Shown: positions 42,658-51,932, counted from the first letter of the stretch. The stretch is 64,000 bases of DNA from Curtobacterium flaccumfaciens pv. betae (GCF_026241855.1 NZ_JAPJDC010000002.1:21486-85485); one strand, 5' to 3'. The notes: generated by a model not told the origin, from the letters alone. Numbers and translations are program-made.

Positions 42658-45600
42658 CGAGGTTCAGGCCCCGACGACGACGCAGGCCCATCAGTGCCAG
42701 CGTGACCATGCCGGCCAGCGCCGCAGCACCGGAACCGATCCACGGCCACACCGGAGCCGGGGAGAGCACCGTGCCACCGGTCGCAACCGACGGACCAGCC
42801 GGCGGGGTGACCGTGGTGTTCGTGGTGCAACCACCGTCAGTGGCGCAGGCGCCGTTGGGGTCGGTCGGAACGACGACGTTGGTCAGCTTCAGATCCCCGG
42901 TGTCGGGGCTGTTGACCGTGACCGAGTACGTCACCTTCGTCGTCGCGCCAGCCTTGAGCGGACCGGCCCAGGTGAGCGTGTTCCCCTTCACCGTCGCACC
43001 GTTGGAGGCGTCACCGTTGTAGGTGGCGTCATCGAGGACCTTGGACATGTCGTCCTTGAACGATGCCGGCACGTCGGTGGTGTAGTCCACCGTGCCGGTG
43101 TTCTTCACCGTGACTGTGTACGTCACGCTCTGCCCGGGCTTCGCCGAAGTCGCAGAGGCGGCCTTCGCGACCGTGTACGACGGCTTGGCGACGTCGGTGT
43201 TCGTCGTGCAACCACCGTCGGTCGTGCAGCCACCAGTAGGGTCGGTCGGAACGACGACGTTGGTCAGTTTCCGGTCACCCTTGTCGGGGTTGTCGACCGT
43301 CACCGAGTACGTCACCTTTACCGTTGCACCAGCCTTCAGCGCACCGGACCAGGAGAGCGTACTGCCCTTCACCGTCGCGCCATCGGAGGCGTCGCCGTTG
43401 TACTTGGCATCATCGAGGACCTTCGAGAGGTCGTCCTTGAACGACGCCGGACGATCCGTGGTGTAGTCCTCACTGCCGGTGTTCTTCACCGTGACCGTGT
43501 AGGTGACCTTCTCACCGGGCTTCGTCGACGCCGTCGATGCAGCCTTCTCGACGGTGTACGACGGGTCACCGACGAGGGTGTTGGTCGTGCAGCCCGCAGT
43601 CGTGGTGCAGTCGCCGCCCGGCGTGGTTGGAACAACCACATTGGTCAGCTTCCGGTCACCAGTGTCGGGGTTGTTGACCGTCACCGAGTACGTGACCTTC
43701 GTCGACCCGCCGACGGGGACTGCGCCCTTCCACGAAAGGGTATTGCCGGTGACAGAACCGCCAGAGCTGACGTCGTCGTTGTAGGTGGCGTCGTCGAGGA
43801 CCTTCGAGAGGTCGTCGTCGAACGTCGCCGGAGCGTCGTCGGTGTAAGCCACCTGGCCAGTGTTGGTGACCGTCACCGTGTACGTCACCGTGTCACCCGC
43901 ATCTGCGGTCGCGGCTGACGCGGTCTTCTCCACCGTGTAGGAGGCCACCGGCGTGTCCGTGGCACAGCCACCATCCGTGGCGCACTCACCATTTTCACCA
44001 GGTGTGACCGAGTTGCTGAGGTGCTTATCCCCGGTGTCGGGATCGTTGACGGTGAACGAGTACGTGATCGTCGCCACTTCACCAGCAGCAAGTGGACCCG
44101 ACCAGGTCAGCGAGTTTCCGTCAACCGCGGGTGCGTTGCCGGTGGAAGTGCCCGAGTAGGACACAGCCGCGTCGCCGTTGTAGGTGGCGTCGTCCGTGAC
44201 CTTGGAGAGGTCGTCGGAGAACGAGGCAGGGTTGTCGGCCGTGAAGTTGCCGGTGCCGGTGCTGGTGACCTTCACCGTGTACGTGACGGTGTCGCCAGCG
44301 ACGGCGCTGGTCGCGCTCGAGGTCTTCGCGACGGTGTAGCAGAGCCCACCGATCGAGATGTCACCTGTGCCGAGGTTGATCGGGTTGTACGTCCAGTCGT
44401 CGATGGTGCGGTTGTTGCCCCAGGGGTTCCCCCCACCGTCGTAGGCCCAGCCGTGGACGCCGCCGGCACTGTTCACGCCACCCGTGCCGTTGGTCTGCGG
44501 GGTGGTGCTGGTACGGCCGTCGGTGCTGAGGTTGGTGTCGTCCCAGTAGATGGTGTTGCTCGGGCTGTTCGACCCGTTCGTCCGGGTGATCTGGATCCCG
44601 CCGGCACGGCCTTCGACGTCCTGGTTGAGGACGTGCACCTCGCCGACCTGGTCGAACAGGACGCGCGCGTTCATGAGGGTGCAGTCCGCGATGGGGTTGC
44701 CCTGACCGTCGAGCCCGTCGAAGTCGTAGCTGTACGAGCCGGAGCCATCGGCGCCGAGCTGCACGGTGCGGTCGACCGCGTCGTCGTACGAGCCGTTGCC
44801 GTTGGTGTCGACCTGCAGCTTGTAGCCGCCCTGGAAGCGGTCGTTGATCGAGTAGTTGAACGTGCCCTTGGCGGAGTTCGCGGCAGCTGGCGTGAACTGC
44901 AGGTCGTTCACGGCGAGGTCCGCCGCGTTCAGGACCGGCGGGACGACGTTGAGCGTGCCGTCCGCAGACTGTGCCGTGGCCGGCAGCACCGCCGAGGGCT
45001 GCTGGAAGAAGATCCGGAAGTTCGTCCCGCAGGTTCCGAGGTTCCCGTCCTTTGACTGGTAGGTCGGCGTGCAGTCGGCGGTGGCGTTTCCGAGGCTGTT
45101 CGCGCGGATGACCGAGCCAATGCCGTTGTAGCTGTTGAGGTCGACCGTGTACCGGTATCCGGTGTCATTCACCAGGTAGTACGTCATGTCCCTGACGCCA
45201 TCGGTCTGCAGGATCGTGTAGTTCGTTGACCACACACGGCCTGATTGGGCAACCCCGCCGTTGTTGACGGTGATGTTCCAATCGTAGGAAGAGTCGCCCG
45301 AAGCGTTCGTCGTCGTCGTGACGATCTTCCACGCTCCCGTCGTCGGGGACGTCAGGTTCTGCCGTGAACACTCCGTGCCTACTGCCCCACCCACAGCGAT
45401 CGTGCAGGTCGCTGCCTGTGTTCCGTCCGGCGTGTACGCCGTGATCGTCATACCGGTGCCGGCGTCGTTCTGTCGCACCTTGGTGAAGTCGAGGTTCACC
45501 GTCTCACCGGCCTGCGCGTAGGCGTAGAACGTGTTGCTCTGGAAGATCGGTGCTCCCGCAACGTTGCTCTCAGCGTTCGCCGGCGAAGCACCGGTGAGGG

Positions 45601-45748
45601 TGCTCACCGCGGCGAGGCCGGACACTGCCAGGGCGCCGGTCGCGATCAGGGCGCCGATGCGCAGCTGGCGCGATTTGTTCTTCCGCCGTTGCGCGGTGGT
45701 CGGTGGCGCTCCTGCGCGCCAGCGGCGAATGGTGTCTGTGATGGACAC
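42650..45748 (-). CDS. surface protein with four DUF7927-type repeats
   Basis: The 1032-residue product has a signal peptide (hydrophobic about 31-50, cut near NAES) and an N-terminal domain of about 430 residues with EF-like calcium motifs (DTNGNGSYDDAVD). Four tandem repeats (KPGEKVTYTVTVKNTG...DDLSKVLDDATYNGDA...) follow. The C-terminal membrane segment is followed by RRRRG. The preceding motif VATGG is close to, but not, LPxTG. Overlap with the sortase start suggests co-translation. It is the first gene after the AraC-type divergent promoter. Confidence 0.88.
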   Translation of the reverse strand: MSITDTIRRWRAGAPPTTAQRRKNKSRQLRIGALIATGALAVSGLAAVSTLTGASPANAESNVAGAPIFQSNTFYAYAQAGETVNLDFTKVRQNDAGTGMTITAYTPDGTQAATCTIAVGGAVGTECSRQNLTSPTTGAWKIVTTTTNASGDSSYDWNITVNNGGVAQSGRVWSTNYTILQTDGVRDMTYYLVNDTGYRYTVDLNSYNGIGSVIRANSLGNATADCTPTYQSKDGNLGTCGTNFRIFFQQPSAVLPATAQSADGTLNVVPPVLNAADLAVNDLQFTPAAANSAKGTFNYSINDRFQGGYKLQVDTNGNGSYDDAVDRTVQLGADGSGSYSYDFDGLDGQGNPIADCTLMNARVLFDQVGEVHVLNQDVEGRAGGIQITRTNGSNSPSNTIYWDDTNLSTDGRTSTTPQTNGTGGVNSAGGVHGWAYDGGGNPWGNNRTIDDWTYNPINLGTGDISIGGLCYTVAKTSSATSAVAGDTVTYTVKVTSTGTGNFTADNPASFSDDLSKVTDDATYNGDAAVSYSGTSTGNAPAVDGNSLTWSGPLAAGEVATITYSFTVNDPDTGDKHLSNSVTPGENGECATDGGCATDTPVASYTVEKTASAATADAGDTVTYTVTVTNTGQVAYTDDAPATFDDDLSKVLDDATYNDDVSSGGSVTGNTLSWKGAVPVGGSTKVTYSVTVNNPDTGDRKLTNVVVPTTPGGDCTTTAGCTTNTLVGDPSYTVEKAASTASTKPGEKVTYTVTVKNTGSEDYTTDRPASFKDDLSKVLDDAKYNGDASDGATVKGSTLSWSGALKAGATVKVTYSVTVDNPDKGDRKLTNVVVPTDPTGGCTTDGGCTTNTDVAKPSYTVAKAASATSAKPGQSVTYTVTVKNTGTVDYTTDVPASFKDDMSKVLDDATYNGDASNGATVKGNTLTWAGPLKAGATTKVTYSVTVNSPDTGDLKLTNVVVPTDPNGACATDGGCTTNTTVTPPAGPSVATGGTVLSPAPVWPWIGSGAAALAGMVTLALMGLRRRRGLNLGD

Positions 45749-45875
45749 GGAGTCTTCCCCTAGGAGTACCAGCTCCAGTGCCGGATGCCGGTGGGGGAGC
45801 TGCGGGTGAGCGATGGTCGCGCTCAGTCAAAGGGCAAGCTGTGCGTCCGCCCAACGTCTCCCTGATAAAGCGCAC

Positions 45876-45912
45876 GATTTGGCAAGCAGGTCCGCCGAAT
45901 CTGGCACGCAGC
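45876..45912. promoter_or_regulatory. tandem AraC-type binding site
   Basis: Two direct half-sites, GATTTGGCAAGCAG (45876) and GAATCTGGCACGCAG (45897), share TGGCA and CGCAG and are offset by 21 bp, two DNA turns. That is the arrangement of AraC-type activator sites. It lies between the divergent surface-protein and AraC-like genes, nearer the surface gene's upstream region. Confidence 0.65.
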
Positions 45913-45994
45913 GCCCCCTTGGCCCACAAATAGGGGACACGTCCCGGGGTTGTGCAGTGCAACCATGACCGGACATGCGCGACAAGGAGACAGA

Positions 45995-46864
45995 ATGACG
46001 ATGGGAATCGCTGCCGCAGAGCGGTGCGACGACTTCGGCTGGCACCCTCGCGGGCGCATCGACACGTCTCTGGTTGCCGAGATCGAGCAACACCCTCGAT
46101 TCGGTATGGGGCACGCCTGGTCACGGTCGGCCGCCTACAACCTCACCACCGCCCCAACCCGCACCTACCTCGTACTGACGATGGAGGGCGGCTTCGAGTT
46201 CGACGTTGACGGCTCCCCCGTCCTCACCGAACCAGGATCACTGATCCTCCTCGACGGGGAAGCCCCCACCATCGCCCGCACCCTGACCGAAACGGCCCGC
46301 TTCGTATGGCACCTCGAGCCGACGATGCTCAACGCGAACCGTTCCCGGTTCCGGTACGGCGAGCCCATCCCCACCGGCGGTGCCGCGATTCAAGCGCTGA
46401 CGTCGATGACCAACGCGCTGCTCAGTTCCCCCACGCCCACCAGCGACACGATCCGGCACCACCTGGCCCTGTCGTTCGAGAACCTCCTGATCGCCTCCCT
46501 CGACGAAGCCGGACAGTACCGTCATGACGGGACTCACCGTGACGGCCTGTTCATGGCGGCGCTTGCGGAGATCGAAGCGCACTTCCGCGATCCAGGGTTC
46601 ACCGTCCCCCGCCTCGCGAAGGAAGTCTCGTGCAGTGTCCGGACGCTGCACGAGACGTTCCGGAGCATGGGCAGCACCCCGCGCCGGGAGATCGAGCGGC
46701 GGCGGACCACCGAGGCGAACAAGCTCGCCGATGCTCTGCCCCTGTCACTGGGGGAACTCGCAGTGCGTTCCGGTTTCACCTCTGCGCGACAGCTCGCACG
46801 CGCACTGAATCGCACAGACCCGAGCCCAGCACAGCCGAACGAGCCGTTCGGCAACCGGATCTAG
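45995..46864 (+). CDS. AraC-family regulator
   Basis: The 289-residue product has an N-terminal cupin-like ligand region (about 10-150) and a C-terminal AraC helix-turn-helix pair. The two helices are visible in FTVPRLAKEVSCSVRTLHETF and ALPLSLGELAVRSGFTSARQLARAL. The start at 45995 follows AAGGAGA. Because the wall-protein operon is divergent and the shared gap contains a direct-repeat site, it probably controls surface-protein expression. Confidence 0.88.
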   Translation: MTMGIAAAERCDDFGWHPRGRIDTSLVAEIEQHPRFGMGHAWSRSAAYNLTTAPTRTYLVLTMEGGFEFDVDGSPVLTEPGSLILLDGEAPTIARTLTETARFVWHLEPTMLNANRSRFRYGEPIPTGGAAIQALTSMTNALLSSPTPTSDTIRHHLALSFENLLIASLDEAGQYRHDGTHRDGLFMAALAEIEAHFRDPGFTVPRLAKEVSCSVRTLHETFRSMGSTPRREIERRRTTEANKLADALPLSLGELAVRSGFTSARQLARALNRTDPSPAQPNEPFGNRI

Positions 46865-46960
46865 CAACGGCGACGGCGCACCCACGGACGGATCAGCTCC
46901 TCAATTCACCAGCATCCGCTCCCCGAAGGAACGAACCCTCGCCGTGCGGTGGCCCAGCTG

Positions 46961-48190
46961 CTATTGCAGGCGTCGCTCGAGGGAGAGCAGATACTGCAGG
47001 TCGCGCTGTGGGTGGTCCTCCATTCGCCGTGCCCGTTCGGCGATGGCTTTGACTCCAGCGGCGCTTGCGGCCGCTGCGACGCCGGCCGCGCCGGCGACGA
47101 TGGCACCGGTGCCAGACACCGGAGCCAGTCCCGCGATGCCCAGCATCATCACTGCTCCACCGAGCGTTGCTGTCGTCAGCGTGCTCTTGTCTTGCCCGAG
47201 CGCCAGGGCCGCGTCCTTCGCAACACGAGATCCTCGCACTGCCGCGCGGAGATCAGCTAGCGCTGGCTGCACATCCACGCGCCAGAGATGCTCGAGCTCC
47301 GCGTCGAAGTCAGCATCGGTGACGTCGGACCCGAGTTTCGCCGACAGGTTCGCAACCGCTCGACGGTAGCGAACGAGCTCGTCGGCAAGAACTGACTTCG
47401 CAGCGATCACCGCAGACATAGGGGCGTCCGGGAACGCCTGCAGGTACTCGATGAATCGGGTTCCCGTGCCGGCCTCCTGCGCGTTCAGCAACGCCTGCGG
47501 CGCTGCCGCAACACGGCCTTCCTCTCGCAGGTGCGAGACGAGCTCTGCCGTCGGCTCGTCGAAGAGCATGTGCCGGCGCGGATCTTCAATGAGCCCCGCG
47601 AGTTGCTCGACGTACGCCTCAACCTGCTCCCCCGCGGTCACCCAGTCCGGACTACGCACCTCCAACAAGCCTGCAGCCGACGCCTCGGACAGCTCTTCTC
47701 CCCCTGCGCTCACCCACTGCTCATCCAGTGCGCTGAGCATCGAATTCTCCCCCGTCGCAACGCCGTCCAGAACAGAGGTGGCATCGGCGAAAGCGGCCCG
47801 CATCGCGGGCGGGAGATCTCGACGCTGCTGCCGAGGAAGCGCCCGGAACCGGCGCATCGTGTCCAGGACGGTTCGCACTTGCGCTGGATCTTTCATGCCG
47901 ACGTACTCAAGCTGCTCATCACTGAGCACCAGCAGGCCATCGAGGATCGTCAATGGATCCTGCCGAACGCCCGCCGCCATAGTCGCGAGCAACGACGCGG
48001 CGGGCGACCACAACTCGACCTTGTCCGCGTACAACAGGCCTGCCCGCGTCAGGCGCACATCCTCAGCGACGGACAATCCGCCAGCGCTGGTGTCGGGCGA
48101 CGTGGCGATGACCAAAGTCACTCCCCCGGCGTTCCCCAGACCAGCCGCCGCGACTCGGCCCGCCTGCTTGCGGCGAGACGCTTTCCCCAC
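46961..48190 (-). CDS. unknown 409-aa protein downstream of a toxin-antitoxin pair
   Basis: The product starts at GTG 48190, eight nt after the antitoxin stop. It is mostly helical, with an N-terminal beta-rich part (GGVTLVIATSPDTSAGG...DKVELWSPAASLLA) and hydrophobic C-terminal segments near residues 320-375 (GGAVMMLGIAGLAPV, AIVAGAAGVAAAASAAG). The C-terminus is charged. I do not recognise it. Its coupling to the pair makes it a candidate third component, effector or sensor. Confidence 0.7.
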   Translation of the reverse strand: MGKASRRKQAGRVAAAGLGNAGGVTLVIATSPDTSAGGLSVAEDVRLTRAGLLYADKVELWSPAASLLATMAAGVRQDPLTILDGLLVLSDEQLEYVGMKDPAQVRTVLDTMRRFRALPRQQRRDLPPAMRAAFADATSVLDGVATGENSMLSALDEQWVSAGGEELSEASAAGLLEVRSPDWVTAGEQVEAYVEQLAGLIEDPRRHMLFDEPTAELVSHLREEGRVAAAPQALLNAQEAGTGTRFIEYLQAFPDAPMSAVIAAKSVLADELVRYRRAVANLSAKLGSDVTDADFDAELEHLWRVDVQPALADLRAAVRGSRVAKDAALALGQDKSTLTTATLGGAVMMLGIAGLAPVSGTGAIVAGAAGVAAAASAAGVKAIAERARRMEDHPQRDLQYLLSLERRLQ

Positions 48191-48198
48191 GCGCTGGC

Positions 48199-48573
48199 TC
48201 AGCTTGCGATCGAGTGCATGTCGCGCTCGTGGCGCTCGAGGTACTCATCGATCGCGTCACGGACCAGGTCCGACGCGTACTTTCGGTGCTGCGCAATCCG
48301 CAGCTGCTCGAGGCGCTCTTTTCGATCCTGCGGCACCCGCACGCGGATTGTCGGCGAGTGCTCACCGTCCGGAGCGGCGCCGTCGAGTCTGGGGCGGCCG
48401 ATCGCTTTGGATACGGCCGCGTCGGTGCCGAGCGCTTCGAGTAGCAGCTGCTGCCCGATCGCAGCGGCGTCCGCGCCGTGCGCGCTGTCGCCGGCAAGCA
48501 CCTCGCCGTCGACAGCTTCCTCTACAGCGGCCATTCGGCTGTAGCGGTCCTGGTCCTTCTTCGAGAGAGCCAT
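48199..48573 (-). CDS. ribbon-helix-helix antitoxin
   Basis: The 124-residue product has an acidic, disordered N-terminal part and a C-terminal ribbon-helix-helix (TIRVRVPQDRKERLEQLRIA then YASDLVRDAIDEYL). Ribbon-helix-helix antitoxins bind the promoter and neutralise the toxin through the other end. Its ATG directly follows the toxin stop (TAA then ATG on the minus strand), so both are translated together. Confidence 0.8.
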   Translation of the reverse strand: MALSKKDQDRYSRMAAVEEAVDGEVLAGDSAHGADAAAIGQQLLLEALGTDAAVSKAIGRPRLDGAAPDGEHSPTIRVRVPQDRKERLEQLRIAQHRKYASDLVRDAIDEYLERHERDMHSIAS

Positions 48574-48843
48574 TTACTCCTCCTCCATCACTCGTCGGTA
48601 GTACGACCCGAGCGGCATCACGTGATAGATCACGAAGCCACCCGGGATCATTTCAACGAGCACCTCGATGAGCCGATCTGTCTGCGCATGCTGTGGGCCG
48701 ACGAACACTCGACGCTTACCGCCAGGGTCTCCGTCGTTCACCTTCACGCGAGTGGACGTCCACTCCGCGTTTTGGATCGCGAACAACGCATCGGGCTCTG
48801 GGATGCCGTGCTTGCCGGCGCTAGCCGTGAACTCGATGCCCAT
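48574..48843 (-). CDS. small toxin-like protein
   Basis: The 89-residue product has the layout of a small actinobacterial toxin family. It reads KHGIPEPDALFAIQNAEW with a basic strand RRVFVGPQHAQTDRLIEVLVE, then YHVMPLGSYYRRV. A BrnT/RelE-like fold seems likely, and His and Tyr residues in the last strand could be catalytic. Two TGTGCCACA palindromes lie just upstream of its start. Target not predictable. Confidence 0.75.
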   Translation of the reverse strand: MGIEFTASAGKHGIPEPDALFAIQNAEWTSTRVKVNDGDPGGKRRVFVGPQHAQTDRLIEVLVEMIPGGFVIYHVMPLGSYYRRVMEEE

Positions 48844-48851
48844 GGACCTAG

Positions 48852-48880
48852 TGTGCCACAGAAAACAGTTATGTGCCACA
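48852..48880. promoter_or_regulatory. tandem palindrome operator of the toxin-antitoxin genes
   Basis: TGTGCCACA occurs at 48852-48860 and 48872-48880, 20 bp apart, both symmetric about the central base. It lies immediately upstream of the toxin start, a usual site for repression by a ribbon-helix-helix antitoxin. One more copy is at 57089-57097. Confidence 0.7.
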
Positions 48881-48975
48881 CAACTGCTCGTACTGCGTCT
48901 CAATAGCCGATCGGCTACCGAGACGGGTCGAGCTCGAATCGGAACCCGCGGAACGCCTGGCGGCGACACGTCTCT

Positions 48976-49031
48976 GTGAGCAGCTTCGCTCCGTGTCGTC
49001 CTTCTAGCTTCGCTTCGTGTCGTCTGCTTGC
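48976..49031 (+). repeat. inverted repeat, left end
   Basis: The sequence contains AGCTTCGCTCCGTGTCGTC then AGCTTCGCTTCGTGTCGTC, 20 bp apart. The inner part overlaps the last codons of the resolvase gene, so its C-terminus DDTKRS is encoded by the repeat. Confidence 0.8.
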
Positions 49032-49603
49032 AGCAGCCGGATGCGGCGGTACAGGGTGGCTCGGGACATGCCAAGGTCACGGGCAACTTGGGCGGCTGGC
49101 TCGCCGGCGTCGAGGAGCCGGATGGCGGCGCGGATTTGGCTGTCGGTGAAGACCGCGCGGCGGCCGCCGAGGTCCTGGCCGGCGGTGCGGCGCTTGGTGA
49201 CGGAGTCGCGGACCCGCTCGCGTTTGATCTCGAGTTCCATCTGCGCGAGCGCCGCCATGACCGAGAACACCATCGACCCCATTGGCGTCGACGTATCGAC
49301 GTCACCACCGCCGAGGTTCAGCACGCGAAGCCCCGCACCCCTGTCACGGAGCTGCGCGGCGAAGCTGAGCATGTCGATCGTGGACCTACCGAGCCGGTCG
49401 AGTGTGGTGACGACCAACGTGTCACCGTCGTGCAGCGCGTCGAGCGCACGATCGAACGCCGGCCGGGAGGCGCGAGCCCCGGACACCCCGTGATCGACGT
49501 AGAGATCGTCACGGCGGACACCCGCAGCGAGGAGATCCTGTTCTTGCCGATCGGTGTCCTGCTGCCGTGTTGATACCCGCGCGTACCCGATCAGCTTCAC
49601 CAT
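49004..49603 (-). CDS. serine resolvase/invertase 1
   Basis: The 199-residue product has the resolvase N-domain (LIGYARVSTRQQDTDRQ with the catalytic Ser near residue 10) and the LDRLGRS block. The GSMVFSVMAALAQMELEIKRER helix follows, and a C-terminal helix-turn-helix (EPAAQVARDLGMSRATLYRR). It recombines res sites. It starts at ATG 49603; 13 nt further upstream begins the res-like site. It is the recombinase of the IR-bounded element. Confidence 0.92.
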   Translation of the reverse strand: MVKLIGYARVSTRQQDTDRQEQDLLAAGVRRDDLYVDHGVSGARASRPAFDRALDALHDGDTLVVTTLDRLGRSTIDMLSFAAQLRDRGAGLRVLNLGGGDVDTSTPMGSMVFSVMAALAQMELEIKRERVRDSVTKRRTAGQDLGGRRAVFTDSQIRAAIRLLDAGEPAAQVARDLGMSRATLYRRIRLLQADDTKRS

Positions 49604-49615
49604 GACGCCGCTTCT

Positions 49616-49746
49616 GTCTCGCAACCAACCTTCATGACAGCGATCATGGCTGATACTTGCGACACATAGTTGTGAGACTCGCCGTACTACGGGCTCGTGC
49701 GGAAATCGCGCACGCGATGGGGACGCCGACGAGACGTCTCGCAACC
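49616..49746. other. candidate res site of resolvase 1
   Basis: GTCTCGCAACC occurs at 49616-49626 and 49736-49746, with GTTGTGAGAC, its inverted variant, at 49669-49678. Such a set of three sub-sites within about 130 bp directly before a serine resolvase gene is the standard res layout. It also holds other partly palindromic strings. The gap to the KAP stop (49604-49868) has no gene and contains a run of eleven C at 49812-49822. Confidence 0.6.
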
Positions 49747-49868
49747 GAAGGGTTGCGCGAACGCAACCTACCTAGATAGCTCGGTTGCCAACATCTCCGC
49801 GCCAGGTAGATCCCCCCCCCCCGACGGGCGCGCCTTGAAGGGGATCAAAGCGGCCGATTTTCCCATAG

Positions 49869-51932
49869 CTAATCGGCCAATATTCCCATTAGGCGTCGAA
49901 CTGCGTAGTCCCGGCGTTCGGCGGAAGTCAGGTCAGGTGTCAGCCGGTCGTCTACTTCATAGCTGGGTAAATCCGTTACCGGCGGCAGCGACTCCGCGGT
50001 GAAACTATTAATCGCATCGCCAACGGCAAATCTAAACTCGTTGGTGTGAAATGATATCTCGTAATGAACATCAGAGCCAACCCATCGATCGAGGTCGACG
50101 AAGAGTTCTGCAATCTGCACCAAGTCATGCACATCTCCAACCAGGTCGGCAAGGTAGCCACGATGCGCAGCGTCGTCCAACGCATGCGCGAAGGCGGTCA
50201 TCACAGCGACATCGTCTGACTCCCCAATGCCGCCCATGCCGTCCCGTTGCACTTGCTCGACCCACAACGCAACCGCTCGGTCGTACGGAGTGCGAACGGA
50301 TTCGAAATCATCTTTATAGAGACGGCGCGTGGCGTAACCAGCACGCACCAATTGTCGGTATCCAAATTCATCGATGAATTCTGATGCACTGATAGCCCTT
50401 AGTCGGATAGCACGCTCGGCCTCCAGGGCTAGCCAGCGGTCGACGGTGGACAGCCGGGAAAACCGATCTCGACCAATTGTTAATATGTCTGCGCGCAGCC
50501 TCCCTATGAAGGCGATAAGTGGCCGCGTAGTTGTGTCTGCATCTTTCCGTGCAGTAGCGAGAAGTTCTATCGCAAGTGCACCGCGCTCGCCGTCACCGCT
50601 GACCATGATGGCTCGGAGTTTGTTCATCTCCGGCATAGCAGTTGCGCCGGCAACCGCCTCGGCAAGGGCCAGTTCTACGAGCCGCTCGCTGACATCGGCG
50701 TCGGTCAGCGCCACGACGAAGTAGCGGTGGAAGTAGCGCTCATGATGCAGCCGCCACTTCCTGCCGGCAAGGCCGCCGGCGGTTGTTCGAACGAAGAGGA
50801 ACTGAAGCACGCGGGCCACGACCACGCTCTGTCCACGCATGACGATGTGCGGAAGATGCTCCATTCGCGGGTCAGGGAGTTCGCTTGGATCGTTCTCCGA
50901 CCAACCCAGATACCTGTCGGAGTGGGTACGGATGTCTTCCCACACCGCATGCTGCATGAGCCGCAGCCACGTCAACGCGATGAAGTCGAGTGCGTCAATC
51001 TCCGCTTCGGCAGCGAGTGGCGCCATACTGTCGAGTTGTTCCTTAAGTCGCCGAGCGGATCGTGGGGTCTCTATTCCGTCTGCGAGGAGCCGAATCAAGT
51101 CTTCCTTTTGCTCTAAGTAATAGTTGTCGAGATTGTCACTGACGGCAACTCCGGGGTGGGCATCGACGATCGCTCGGCACCAGCTCCGCCTCGTTACCAT
51201 CGGCACAGGAGGGACTTCAAACGGGTGTTGAACAATCTTCTCCATGAACTCCGAGCTGCTGCCCTCAGAATTCCCGGCGTGCAGGTTCCGGTCAATGGTG
51301 ACTTGATCGTAAGCGAGCAGATAGTGCACATTTTGGAAACGCCCGAGAAGGCGAACGACTCTCAGGACAGTCCTGAGCTCTTCGTAATCGAGTCGGTCGA
51401 CGTCATCGACGATAACGAGAACCCTTTTTTCCTGGCGCGCAACTTCTTTGCTTATTTGGTCGAAAGTTACATGCCAGGCCGGCTGGCTGGCTGCATACGT
51501 GAGTGCAGCGTCCGCAATTTTTTCTGCCGAGCGTCCGGCGATTGGAATGGCGCTTAGGGCAGGCACGCCGAAGCGGGCATATTTGGCCAGTGACCGGCGC
51601 AGAACCTTCCCCTTCTTGTCAGGAAAGGCACCCGCAAGCGTAGAAATGAACTCCGCCGTAATAGAGTTGACGTCTGCCGCAGACCAGGGGCTGAATTCGA
51701 CCACGGTCCATCCCCGGTTGCTCAGATGAGTGCGCATCTCCGACAGAAGTGTGCTCTTCCCTGTTCCCCAGGAGCCGACGAGGCCGAAGACCGCCGAATT
51801 TCGGCCCGGCTGGACATGATCGATCCGCTGTGCCATGGCAGCGGCGAAGTCTGCTCGGCCGGGGATGTCTGAGGCTTCGAGTGCATCGTCGTTCCAAATT
51901 GCATCGGTCATCACCGCCACATTCAAGCGCAT
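49869..51932 (-). CDS. KAP-family P-loop NTPase
   Basis: The 687-residue product has Walker A GSWGTGKST near residue 55 and Walker B VLVIVDDVDRLD near 160. The typical KAP sequence around it includes VVEFSPWSAADVNS and FQNVHYLLAYDQVTI. A long helical C-terminal region follows. KAP NTPases are associated with phage exclusion and membrane-linked assemblies. This one has no obvious membrane insertion in the P-loop domain. The start at 51932 (MRLNVAV) follows GGGAGCAGG; an alternative is 51911. AT-richer codon use suggests transfer. Confidence 0.88.
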   Translation of the reverse strand: MRLNVAVMTDAIWNDDALEASDIPGRADFAAAMAQRIDHVQPGRNSAVFGLVGSWGTGKSTLLSEMRTHLSNRGWTVVEFSPWSAADVNSITAEFISTLAGAFPDKKGKVLRRSLAKYARFGVPALSAIPIAGRSAEKIADAALTYAASQPAWHVTFDQISKEVARQEKRVLVIVDDVDRLDYEELRTVLRVVRLLGRFQNVHYLLAYDQVTIDRNLHAGNSEGSSSEFMEKIVQHPFEVPPVPMVTRRSWCRAIVDAHPGVAVSDNLDNYYLEQKEDLIRLLADGIETPRSARRLKEQLDSMAPLAAEAEIDALDFIALTWLRLMQHAVWEDIRTHSDRYLGWSENDPSELPDPRMEHLPHIVMRGQSVVVARVLQFLFVRTTAGGLAGRKWRLHHERYFHRYFVVALTDADVSERLVELALAEAVAGATAMPEMNKLRAIMVSGDGERGALAIELLATARKDADTTTRPLIAFIGRLRADILTIGRDRFSRLSTVDRWLALEAERAIRLRAISASEFIDEFGYRQLVRAGYATRRLYKDDFESVRTPYDRAVALWVEQVQRDGMGGIGESDDVAVMTAFAHALDDAAHRGYLADLVGDVHDLVQIAELFVDLDRWVGSDVHYEISFHTNEFRFAVGDAINSFTAESLPPVTDLPSYEVDDRLTPDLTSAERRDYAVRRLMGILAD

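Noticed and set aside
49812..49822. Run of eleven C
   Set aside because: Lies in a non-coding gap; it may be a sequencing or slippage feature and no function can be inferred.
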